Source of the DNA: Bacillota bacterium
GTDB lineage: Bacteria > Bacillota > Clostridia > Acetivibrionales > DSM-1351
Length of the DNA: 55,292 bases
NCBI GenBank assembly: GCA_023392075.1
Contig: JAEVZU010000328.1
Coordinates: 1 to 55,292, forward strand
Direction: 5' to 3'
In this document: positions 44,791 through 51,991 of the stretch, piece by piece
Layout of the letters: each line of letters opens with the position of its first letter
Numbering within the stretch: position 1 is the first letter of the stretch
Position numbers and translations under genes: made by a program
Notes under the pieces: model-generated
Database searches by the model: none
What the model was told of the DNA's origin: nothing
What the model saw: the letters and a program-made list of their open reading frames with translations, nothing else

Positions 44791-45660
44791 ATGAAAATAG
44801 GATTTATTGGAGCAGGAAAAGCAGGATTCAGCCTTGGTAAATATTTCTGTGAACACAATCTGGAGGTTACGGGATATTACAGCAAAAATCCTCAATCTGC
44901 CATACAGGCGGCGAAATTTACAGGCACAATGAGCTTTAATGACATTGATGGCATTGTAGAGGCAAGTGATACTCTTTTTCTTACTGTTCCCGACGGAACA
45001 ATAAAGGAAATATGGGATCGCATTGAGAAGCTGTCTATCGGAAATAAAATAATATGTCACTGTAGCGGTTCATTATCTTCATCAATTTTTTCAAACGTTG
45101 ATAACCATAATGCTTATGGTTATTCTATCCATCCGCTTTTTGGAATAAGCGACAGGTTTAATTCTTACAAGAAACTTAATAATGCCTTTTTTACCCTGGA
45201 GGGCTCAGAAGGACGTTTGTATGAGATGCAGATGCTTTTGAAGCAGCTGGGTAATCCTGTACAGGTTATTTCACCGGAAAGTAAACCAATGTATCACAGT
45301 GCTGCGGTTTTCGTCAGCAATTTTGTTGTCGCATTGGCACAGACGGGAATTGATCTGCTTAAAAGCTGCGGTTTTGACGGGCAAAGTGCGAATGCTGCAC
45401 TGGGCCCTTTATTGACGGGCAATGTTCAAAATATTGTCAGACAGGGGACGGTACAAGCTTTGACAGGACCTGTGGAGCGGTGCGATGTGGAAACTGTGGC
45501 AAGAAATTTATCCGGTCTGAATAAAACCGACAGGCAGTTGTATATACTTCTATCACAAAAACTGCTTGCTGTCGCCAAACAAAAGAGACTGGATTTCAGC
45601 TATGCCGAAATGGAAAGGATGATGGAGAAGGCCAATGAAGAATACAGTACTTTCTTTTAG
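44791..45660 (+). CDS. panG: ketopantoate reductase, PanG type (Rossmann + DUF2520)
   Basis: 289 residues from ATG 44791, eight bases after AGGAGG; the upstream extension to 44680 has no site. The N-terminal NAD(P)-binding motif is GFIGAGKAGFSLG. The C-terminal DUF2520 domain follows (PLFGISDRFNSYKKLNNAFF, MYHSAAVFVSNFVVALAQTG, ALGPLLTGNVQNIVRQGTVQ, ALTGPVERCD). PanG is a non-homologous replacement for PanE that reduces ketopantoate to pantoate with NADPH. The context is decisive: the gene overlaps panB by 26 bases and is followed by panC and panD, while no panE is present, so all four steps to pantothenate are here. Confidence 0.9.
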   Translation: MKIGFIGAGKAGFSLGKYFCEHNLEVTGYYSKNPQSAIQAAKFTGTMSFNDIDGIVEASDTLFLTVPDGTIKEIWDRIEKLSIGNKIICHCSGSLSSSIFSNVDNHNAYGYSIHPLFGISDRFNSYKKLNNAFFTLEGSEGRLYEMQMLLKQLGNPVQVISPESKPMYHSAAVFVSNFVVALAQTGIDLLKSCGFDGQSANAALGPLLTGNVQNIVRQGTVQALTGPVERCDVETVARNLSGLNKTDRQLYILLSQKLLAVAKQKRLDFSYAEMERMMEKANEEYSTFF

Positions 45661-46462
45661 AGAAGCAAAACAGAAGAATAAAAAATTGACCATGCTGACG
45701 GCATATGACTATTCTACAGCCAAGCTTATGGATGAAGCCGGAATAAATGCCGTACTGGTGGGCGATTCACTGGGAATGGTAGTCCTGGGCTATAAGGATA
45801 CGCTGCAGGTTACGATGGAAGATATGCTTTACCATACCAAAGCTGTGGCAAGAGGTGTACAGAATGCCCTGGTTGTAAGTGATATGCCCTTCATGTCTTA
45901 TCAAACCTCCGTATATGACGCCGTATGCAATGCAGGCCGCCTCGTCAAGGAAGGACATGCCAATGCGGTAAAACTTGAAGGCGGCAGTGTGGTATGTCCG
46001 CAGATCAGGGCCATAGTGGAGGCAGCAATTCCCGTAATGGCACATATAGGCTTGACACCGCAGTCGGTAAACGCGTTCGGCGGCTTTAAGGTTCAGGGGA
46101 AGGACGTGGAGGCTGCCCGTAAGCTCATTGACGCGGCCAAAGCCGTAGAGGAGGCAGGAGCTTTTGCCGTAGTGCTGGAGTGTATTCCGGCAAGGCTGGC
46201 GGAAGTTATCTCAAAAAGCATTTCCATTCCTGCCATAGGAATTGGGGCCGGCAGCGGGTGTGACGGTCAGGTTCTGGTTTACCAGGATATGCTGGGGATG
46301 TTCAGCGACTTCACACCGAAGTTTGTAAGGCATTTTTCCGATGTCGGTGCACAAATGAAAAAGGCTTTTGAACTGTATATTTCCGAGGTTGAAAAAGGAG
46401 CTTTCCCGGCACCGGAACATTGTTTCGACATAGCAGATTCAATCATTGAAAAATTGTATTGA
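45635..46462 (+). CDS. panB: 3-methyl-2-oxobutanoate hydroxymethyltransferase
   Basis: 275 residues, typical length. PanB makes ketopantoate from ketoisovalerate and methylenetetrahydrofolate. The metal/substrate residues lie in LVGDSLGMVVLGYKDTLQVT and VKLEGG; other family blocks are MPFMSYQ, PVMAHIGLTPQSVNAFGGFK, VLECIPARLAEVISKSISIP and IGIGAGSGCDGQVLVYQDML. The start ATG lies inside the 3' end of panG, so the two are translationally coupled. A cytoplasmic decameric enzyme in the family. Confidence 0.97.
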   Translation: MKNTVLSFREAKQKNKKLTMLTAYDYSTAKLMDEAGINAVLVGDSLGMVVLGYKDTLQVTMEDMLYHTKAVARGVQNALVVSDMPFMSYQTSVYDAVCNAGRLVKEGHANAVKLEGGSVVCPQIRAIVEAAIPVMAHIGLTPQSVNAFGGFKVQGKDVEAARKLIDAAKAVEEAGAFAVVLECIPARLAEVISKSISIPAIGIGAGSGCDGQVLVYQDMLGMFSDFTPKFVRHFSDVGAQMKKAFELYISEVEKGAFPAPEHCFDIADSIIEKLY

Positions 46463-46526
46463 GGAGCAGCTGGGAAGGCAGCTATGAATAGAGTAAATTC
46501 AGTAGTTACGGAAGGGAAAGATTACG

Positions 46527-47372
46527 ATGGAAATTGTAAAAACAATAGATGAAGTCCGCCAAACCATAAAAGCATGGAAGAAGGAGGGCCTCAATATAGG
46601 GTTTGTGCCTACTATGGGTTATCTGCATGAGGGGCACCAAAGCCTGATTAAAAGAGCCGCCGGTGAAAACGACCGCGTTGTTGTCAGTATATTTGTAAAT
46701 CCCATGCAATTTGGTCCGGCAGAGGACTTCAACAGCTACCCGCGGGATTTGGAACATGACAGGGCCCTTTGCGAAGCAGCAGGTGCCCATCTGATATTCC
46801 ACCCTGACGCGTCTGAAATGTATCAGCCCGACTTCTGTTCATTTGTGGATATGAACTCCCTGACACAGGGGCTTTGCGGCAGAAGCCGGCCGGGGCACTT
46901 CCGGGGTGTATGCACGGTGGTGAATAAATTATTCAACATTGTTGGTGCAGACAGGGCGTATTTCGGGCAGAAGGATGCTCAGCAGCTTGCGGTCATCAAG
47001 CGTATGGTTCGTGATCTGAACATGGATATTGAAATAATAGGCTGTCCTATTATCAGGGAAGACGACGGACTGGCCAAAAGCTCCCGCAACACTTATTTAA
47101 GTCCTCAGGAGCGGAATGCCGCATTGGTACTCAACAGGTCACTGGTCAAAGGCCGGGAGCTGCTTGAGCAAGGGGAACGAGGTGCCGGAAAAATTATTTC
47201 TGTTATAACCGGCAATATTAATAAGGAACATCTGGCGAGAATCGATTACATAGAGGTGGTGGATGCACTCTCTATGGAAAAGGCCGATACAATAGACAGG
47301 CCTGTATTGGTTGCATTGGCGGTATTTATAGGAAAGACCCGCCTTATAGACAATTTTGTATTCCGGCCGTAG
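46527..47372 (+). CDS. panC: pantothenate synthetase
   Basis: 281 residues. PanC joins pantoate and beta-alanine with ATP. The nucleotidyl-transferase signature is seen in GFVPTMGYLHEGHQSLI (HxGH as HEGH), with FVNPMQFGPAEDFNSYPRD, the active-site loop GRSRPGHFRGVCTVVNKLFN, and FGQKDAQQL and LAKSSRNTYL for ATP binding. The start ATG follows GAAGGGAAAG. It lies 64 bases downstream of panB in the operon. Confidence 0.97.
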   Translation: MEIVKTIDEVRQTIKAWKKEGLNIGFVPTMGYLHEGHQSLIKRAAGENDRVVVSIFVNPMQFGPAEDFNSYPRDLEHDRALCEAAGAHLIFHPDASEMYQPDFCSFVDMNSLTQGLCGRSRPGHFRGVCTVVNKLFNIVGADRAYFGQKDAQQLAVIKRMVRDLNMDIEIIGCPIIREDDGLAKSSRNTYLSPQERNAALVLNRSLVKGRELLEQGERGAGKIISVITGNINKEHLARIDYIEVVDALSMEKADTIDRPVLVALAVFIGKTRLIDNFVFRP

Positions 47373-47509
47373 TTACCAAAGTCAATTACGGTTCAAAGCC
47401 TTCGCCTTCCAGGCGAATTATGCTTTCAAGCTAATTTTGAACGCGGTTTGGGTTAAAAATTTATAGCATTCAGCAGCAGTATCAATTAATTTGACACAGG
47501 GAGGTTGGT

Positions 47510-47896
47510 ATGAACATTACAATGCTAAAAAGCAAGATACATCGTGCAACTGTTGTGCAGGCCGAACTTTCATATGTAGGAAGCATCACGGTTGACGAGG
47601 AATTATTGGAAGCTGCCGGGATTTATGAGTACGAAAAGGTCCAGGTTGTTGATATAAATAATGGAAACCGCTTTGAAACATACTGTATTGCGGGAGAACG
47701 CGGTTCGGGAATGATTTGCCTGAACGGTGCGGCAGCGCGATGCGTTCAGGTTGGCGATCTGGTAATATTGATGGCGTATTGCACAATGGAGCCGGAAGAG
47801 GCAAAGAATCACAAGCCGGCAGTTGTTTTTGTGGATGATAAAAATAAGATACAGAAGATTACCAGTTATGAAAAGCACGGACAGCTGGCCATGTGA
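47510..47896 (+). CDS. panD: aspartate 1-decarboxylase proenzyme
   Basis: 128 residues. PanD makes beta-alanine from aspartate with a pyruvoyl group formed by self-cleavage between G24 and S25 (YVGSITVDEEL). Other family residues are the N-terminal LKSKIHRATV, the substrate loop RGSGMICLNGAAARC and the VGDLVILMAYC strand. The start follows GGGAGGT. It is the fourth gene of the pantothenate operon, 137 bases after panC; a terminator follows about 90 bases downstream. Confidence 0.97.
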   Translation: MNITMLKSKIHRATVVQAELSYVGSITVDEELLEAAGIYEYEKVQVVDINNGNRFETYCIAGERGSGMICLNGAAARCVQVGDLVILMAYCTMEPEEAKNHKPAVVFVDDKNKIQKITSYEKHGQLAM

Positions 47897-47983
47897 AAAC
47901 AGGTACTGTTGCAAAAATAAAACAATTTAAATACATGTGAAAAGTGCGCCCGCACCTACTTCATAAATGGATTGCTCAAAAAG

Positions 47984-48016
47984 TCCATGCCTAAAATTTC
48001 AGGCATGGATTTTTTA
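47984..48016. terminator. bidirectional terminator between pan operon and ABC-F gene
   Basis: TCCATGCCT (47984-47992) and AGGCATGGA (48001-48009) are followed by TTTTTT on the plus strand and preceded by AAAAAG, giving a T run on the minus strand too. Confidence 0.8.
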
Positions 48017-48131
48017 ATAGAGTTTCCCATTTATTGAAGTTGGTACTGGCGCACTATAATCAACAGTTATTCATGTATTAAATTTGTCTTATTTGAGATA
48101 GTCCCTGCAATGGCTTCAATACCTCCAATAC

Positions 48132-49619
48132 CTATAGCTCAATAACTTTTGTTGCTATATTCCTGCGGAATTCAAGGTCATGCTCTACAAACAGAATTGT
48201 AGGCGTGTATTCCAGCAGCAGTTCTTCAATCTGTATTCGGGAAAGCACATCTATAAAATTCAAAGGTTCATCCCATATATGCAAATGAACTTTTTCACAA
48301 AGACTTCGGGCTATCAGAACTTTTTTCTTCTGTCCCCCGCTGAAATCAGACATGTCCTTTTCAAACTGAACTCTTGAAAAGTCAAGCTTTCTAAGAATAG
48401 CCTTAAAGAGACTTTCGTCAATATCATTTTCTCTGGCATAGCCTGTCAGATTCCCATTAAGGTGGGAGGTATCCTGGGAGACACTGGATATTTTCAGCTG
48501 GCTTGCACGTCTGAAAGTGCCTGTATAGGACATATCTTCCCCGCAAATAAGTTTGATGAGGCTGGATTTGCCCGAGCCGTTCCGGCCGCTCAGAGCCACT
48601 CTGTCCCCCTTCTCTATACTGAAACTCACTCCTTTGCAAGCCGCCTTTTCTCCATAGAAAATTGATACGTTATCAAGTTCTGCAAGCCGGCCGGAATGAT
48701 ATTCCAGCTGTGAAATTTTCAACTTCTCCGAGCTTTCAATATTTTTCAGAAGCCTGGACTTTTCTTCAATAGCTGACATTTGTCTTTCCTGTATTGATTT
48801 TGAACGACTCATCATTTTCTTGGATTTTGCGGCCTCATATGGCCTGCGGCCGGCACTTTTTTCCGTCTTTGCGGGATCAAAGCCTATTTTTCTGGCCTCA
48901 GCCTTGTCAGACCAGTCAGCAGTACGTTTTGCCGCAGAAGCCAGCCGTTGAATATCCTTTTTCAGCTTTTCATTTTCGGTAAGCTCAAAGTTGTCCTGCA
49001 TTTCCTTGTTTGTCCACCACGAGGAAAAATTGCCCTTTTGTATTTCTATATTTGCTTTATTGATTGACAGGATGTGATCTACGCAGTTGTCGAGAAAAGC
49101 TCTGTCATGTGAAACCAGTATGAATCCGTGTTTGGATTTCAGGTAGTCGCTGACAATTTGTCTTGCATTCATATCCAGATGGTTTGTTGGCTCGTCAATC
49201 AGCAGAAAACTGTTTTCCTTGAGGAACAGGGCTGCCAGCAGTACTTTTGTCTGCTCCCCGTTTGAAAGGGTGCTGAACGGGCGGTACAAAACATCATCTG
49301 AGACTTCCAGCAGGGAAAGTTCACGCATAACTTCCCAGTGAACGTAATCAGGACATATCTCCTCAATCACATCAATAGTATGGATTTCCTTGTTTTTTAC
49401 TCCAAAAGGAAAGTATTCAAAGTTTACCTTTGCGGAAATTTTACCGCTGTATTCATATTTGCCAAGCAGCAAATTGAGGAAAGTAGTTTTCCCCCTGCCG
49501 TTCCTGCCGGTGAAACCCAATTTCCAATCTGTATCTATTTGAAAGCTCACATTTTCAAATATGTTATCATAACTGCCGTCATAGGCAAAAGTCAGGTTTG
49601 TAACATTTATTATAGACAT
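48132..49619 (-). CDS. ABC-F ribosomal protection protein (Lsa/CplR type)
   Basis: 495 residues, start ATG after GGAGGAGG. Two ATP-binding domains without membrane segments: Walker A FTGRNGRGKTTFLNLLLG and ALSGRNGSGKSSLIKLICG; signatures FSTLSNGEQTKVLLA and MSDFSGGQKKKVLIA; Walker B LLIDEPTNHLDM and LHIWDEPLNFIDV. The linker between them is charged and helical (ENEKLKKDIQRLASAAKRTA), as in antibiotic-resistance ABC-F proteins that displace drugs from the ribosome. Length and wording fit the Lsa/CplR group (lincosamides, pleuromutilins, streptogramin A). The leader holds an attenuator, which is the usual drug-dependent control of such genes. Confidence 0.92.
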   Translation of the reverse strand: MSIINVTNLTFAYDGSYDNIFENVSFQIDTDWKLGFTGRNGRGKTTFLNLLLGKYEYSGKISAKVNFEYFPFGVKNKEIHTIDVIEEICPDYVHWEVMRELSLLEVSDDVLYRPFSTLSNGEQTKVLLAALFLKENSFLLIDEPTNHLDMNARQIVSDYLKSKHGFILVSHDRAFLDNCVDHILSINKANIEIQKGNFSSWWTNKEMQDNFELTENEKLKKDIQRLASAAKRTADWSDKAEARKIGFDPAKTEKSAGRRPYEAAKSKKMMSRSKSIQERQMSAIEEKSRLLKNIESSEKLKISQLEYHSGRLAELDNVSIFYGEKAACKGVSFSIEKGDRVALSGRNGSGKSSLIKLICGEDMSYTGTFRRASQLKISSVSQDTSHLNGNLTGYARENDIDESLFKAILRKLDFSRVQFEKDMSDFSGGQKKKVLIARSLCEKVHLHIWDEPLNFIDVLSRIQIEELLLEYTPTILFVEHDLEFRRNIATKVIEL

Positions 49620-49678
49620 AAAAATCCTCCTCCTGCACCTATATACAAGTATGCCTGATTCTTAAAATGAAATATAAA

Positions 49679-49874
49679 AGCTGCAAGAAAGTAAATTCTT
49701 GCAGCTCAAAATACAACACAACCAGGCCTAGTGAGGCGGGACGGGGATATATCGTTGAGTGATAAGAATCTGGTAACTTTCTTGCACAACGCAATAAAAA
49801 CAAGCGCACTTCAAATTGCCTTGTCGTTATCGGCATTAAATCAGCAAGAAAAATTACTTCATCTTTTCAACTCC
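49679..49874 (-). promoter_or_regulatory. four-segment transcription attenuator with leader ORF
   Basis: On the minus-strand RNA, segment 1 TTTTTCTTGC (49844-49853) directly follows the leader ORF; segment 2 TGCAAGAAAGT (49776-49786) can pair with segment 1 (eight bases) or with segment 4 ACTTTCTTGCA (49682-49692, eleven bases). Segments 3 and 4 form the terminator AGCTGCAAGAA / TTCTTGCAGCT (49679-49706), followed by TTTTATATTT. A ribosome stalled on the leader ORF would cover segment 1, let 2 pair with 4, and prevent termination. Confidence 0.75.
49854..49862 (-). CDS. two-codon leader ORF (ATG AAG TAA)
   Basis: A minimal reading frame encoding Met-Lys, with GGAGTT (49869-49874) eight bases upstream. 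The stop codon touches segment 1 of the attenuator, so a drug-stalled ribosome here would block that segment. A longer frame starting ATG 49836 (MPITTRQFEVRLFLLRCARK) overlaps the attenuator but has no ribosome binding site. Confidence 0.55.
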   Translation of the reverse strand: MK

Positions 49875-49894
49875 AATCGTTAGTTTGTAAAAAT

Positions 49895-49923
49895 AATATA
49901 ACATATCAGATTTTTAAATTCAA
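49895..49923 (-). promoter_or_regulatory. promoter of the ABC-F gene
   Basis: On the minus strand TTGAAT (49918-49923), a 17-base spacer and TATATT (49895-49900). The transcript would begin just before the leader ORF. Confidence 0.6.
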
Positions 49924-50036
49924 TATACAAAACATAGAAGTTTTTACATATATGTTTAAGTGCAAAGTTGGATTGGTATAATGATAATACAATATTAAAA
50001 GCTGAAAAACCTTTGACAAATTGAAAGGAGAATCTT

Positions 50037-50921
50037 ATGCGGAAAATAGTTCCTCATTTATGGTACGACAAAGAGGCTAAGGAGGCAGCCTTGTTTTATA
50101 TAAGCTTGTTTGAGCAGTCCAAATTGTTAAATGTGACAATCCTAGAAGACACACCTTCCGGAGATTCCGAAATCGTGGATTTTGAGTTGGCCGGGCAGCG
50201 GTTTTCTGCCATAAGTGCAGGGCCTTATTTCAGGTTCAATCCGTCAATTTCACTTATGGTAGCTTGTGATTCGGTAGAAGAAGTAAATGCCAAATGGAAG
50301 GCATTGTCGGAGGGCGGCTCTGAATTGATGCCGCTTGGAGAATACCCTTTCAGCAGGTGGTACGGCTGGGTTCAGGACAGGTATGGCTTATCCTGGCAGT
50401 TAATGTATATGGATAATATACAAAACGTTCAAAAAATAACACCGAATATGCTTTTTTCAAATGAAGTCTGCGGAAAAGCCGAAGAGGCTGTAAACTACTA
50501 TGCCGGCATATTTGAGGACTCTGAAACTGGAGTGGTCAGCAGATATGGAGAAGGCGAGGCGGCAGCACCGAACGCCAAAGTTAATTATGCAGCCTTCAAA
50601 CTGGGCGGCTTTAGTTTTTCGGCAATGGACAATGCTTTTGATGCCGACTTTAGCTTTAATGAGGCATTTTCACTTATGGTTTATTGCAGGGATCAAAAAG
50701 AAATTGATTATTTCTGGGATAGTCTGTCTGCTGTTCCCGAAGCCGAACAGTGCGGCTGGTTAAAGGACCGGTTTGGAGTCTCATGGCAGATTGTGCCTGA
50801 ATCCATGGACAACATTTTATTCAACGGATCAAAGGCTGAAATCAGGAGAGTAACAGAGGCATTCCTTAAAATGAAGAAATTTGACCTGGAGGTTTTGGAA
50901 AAAGCCCGGAAGGGAGATTGA
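50037..50921 (+). CDS. VOC-superfamily protein, two PhnB-like domains
   Basis: 294 residues. Two tandem glyoxalase/PhnB-like domains are clear: residues 1-130 (VPHLWYDKEAKEAALFYISL, AISAGPYFRFNPSISLMVAC, YGWVQDRYGLSWQLMY) and 135-270 (PNMLFSNEVCGKAEEAVNYY, FSFSAMDNAFDADFSFNEAF, CGWLKDRFGVSWQIVPESMD). The family includes metal-dependent enzymes and antibiotic-binding proteins; the usual metal ligands (H, E) are only partly visible, so function is open. Start ATG after GAAAGGAGAA. The next gene begins seven bases after its stop. Confidence 0.9.
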   Translation: MRKIVPHLWYDKEAKEAALFYISLFEQSKLLNVTILEDTPSGDSEIVDFELAGQRFSAISAGPYFRFNPSISLMVACDSVEEVNAKWKALSEGGSELMPLGEYPFSRWYGWVQDRYGLSWQLMYMDNIQNVQKITPNMLFSNEVCGKAEEAVNYYAGIFEDSETGVVSRYGEGEAAAPNAKVNYAAFKLGGFSFSAMDNAFDADFSFNEAFSLMVYCRDQKEIDYFWDSLSAVPEAEQCGWLKDRFGVSWQIVPESMDNILFNGSKAEIRRVTEAFLKMKKFDLEVLEKARKGD

Positions 50922-50927
50922 AGGAGT

Positions 50928-51815
50928 GTGCCGAATTTATTCTGGTATATTTGTATCGCTGTTGCAAATGTGGCAATTACCGCAATAAGTATATTTTTGA
51001 AAAGAAATACTTATAAGGTTTCCACACTTATTGTTTTTTATCTTTTTGCGGCTGGCACTGCTTGGGTGGGCGAGTTTATAATACTTGGCCTGTTTAATTC
51101 ATACGCCTATAAGACAGGATTTTTTAACGACCCCTGGGCCCAGAATTTACTGGGACACCTTCTTCTTAACACTACGGTTTATCCTGCAGTTGCGGTTGTA
51201 ATGGCGGCTTTTTCACTCCGCTTCGGATGGATATCGACAGTTACGGTTTTCTTTTTGGCAATAGAATATTTGTTTGTTAAACAGGGTTTATATGAACACT
51301 ATTGGTGGAGATATCACATGACTGCAATTACAGCGGTTGTATTTCTGGCAATTGCCAAACAATGGTTTGATAAATTGATTTTGAAACAATACGGAGCAAT
51401 ACGGACGATGACCTTTTACTTCGTTGCAATGCTCATGATACACACTCCTGCCCCGGTTCTTCTGCTTACGGGTAAATTGCACTACCGGCTTGGTTTTGTA
51501 GACAATTATTTCAAGGACTTATATTTATCCAGTACGATAATCATATTTTTTTATCATTTGTTTGAAGCTGTTTTATTAGTGGTTTTCACATGTGTTCTAA
51601 AAAAGTGGTATTGGAAAATGGTACCTTTCGTAATTTCCATAACAGTTCAAAGTTTATTTGTAAAAATGAATGTTCTGGTTTTCAGTGAAGGTTGGGGACT
51701 ATTCCATACACTTGTTATTTATGAATTATTTATTGCAGCTTTTATCCTGGTGGAAAAATATACCTTGGTCCCCTCTGGCCGTTATAGCCGCAAATTGTAT
51801 AATACCACCCGGTAA
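50928..51815 (+). CDS. multi-pass membrane protein (CBO0543-like)
   Basis: 295 residues from GTG 50928; AGGGAG 11 bases upstream fits better than the nearer AAGGAG. Eight or nine membrane helices are predicted (WYICIAVANVAITAISIFLK, STLIVFYLFAAGTAWVGEFI, STVTVFFLAIEYLFVKQGLY, TIIIFFYHLFEAVLLVVFTC). The motif YEHYWWRYHMTAITAVVFL, with acidic and aromatic residues inside a helix, recalls CBO0543-type proteins of Bacillota, which have no known function. It is coupled to the VOC gene. No transporter or enzyme signature is seen. Confidence 0.6.
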   Translation: MPNLFWYICIAVANVAITAISIFLKRNTYKVSTLIVFYLFAAGTAWVGEFIILGLFNSYAYKTGFFNDPWAQNLLGHLLLNTTVYPAVAVVMAAFSLRFGWISTVTVFFLAIEYLFVKQGLYEHYWWRYHMTAITAVVFLAIAKQWFDKLILKQYGAIRTMTFYFVAMLMIHTPAPVLLLTGKLHYRLGFVDNYFKDLYLSSTIIIFFYHLFEAVLLVVFTCVLKKWYWKMVPFVISITVQSLFVKMNVLVFSEGWGLFHTLVIYELFIAAFILVEKYTLVPSGRYSRKLYNTTR

Positions 51816-51852
51816 TAATATCAGTTTGCGGTGATTGATTTTCAAATTTACG

Positions 51853-51897
51853 CACAAATTGACACAGACATATGTCTCATGTTAACATGAATTTGTG
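51853..51897 (+). promoter_or_regulatory. promoter region of the two-component operon with nested palindromes
   Basis: TTGACA (51859-51864) is a perfect -35; a weak -10 (TAACAT) lies 18 bases on. The region is enclosed by CACAAATT (51853-51860) and AATTTGTG (51890-51897) and contains GACATATGTC (51867-51876) and CATGTTAACATG (51878-51889), both perfect palindromes. Confidence 0.45.
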
Positions 51898-51991
51898 ACC
51901 AGGTATTGGAATCCCTGCCGTGTAAATATTAACTTTATATTAAATACGACGAGGCGTACAGCTGTTCCTCTGAGTTATTATACCGGAAGGA

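Noticed and set aside
47906..47940. Third copy of the repeated terminator after panD
   Set aside because: It shares only CTGTTGCA with the two real copies and has no stem or palindrome.
49639..49836. 65-codon leader protein upstream of the ABC-F gene
   Set aside because: No ribosome binding site and it runs through the terminator hairpin; the two-codon frame with a strong site is the better leader ORF.
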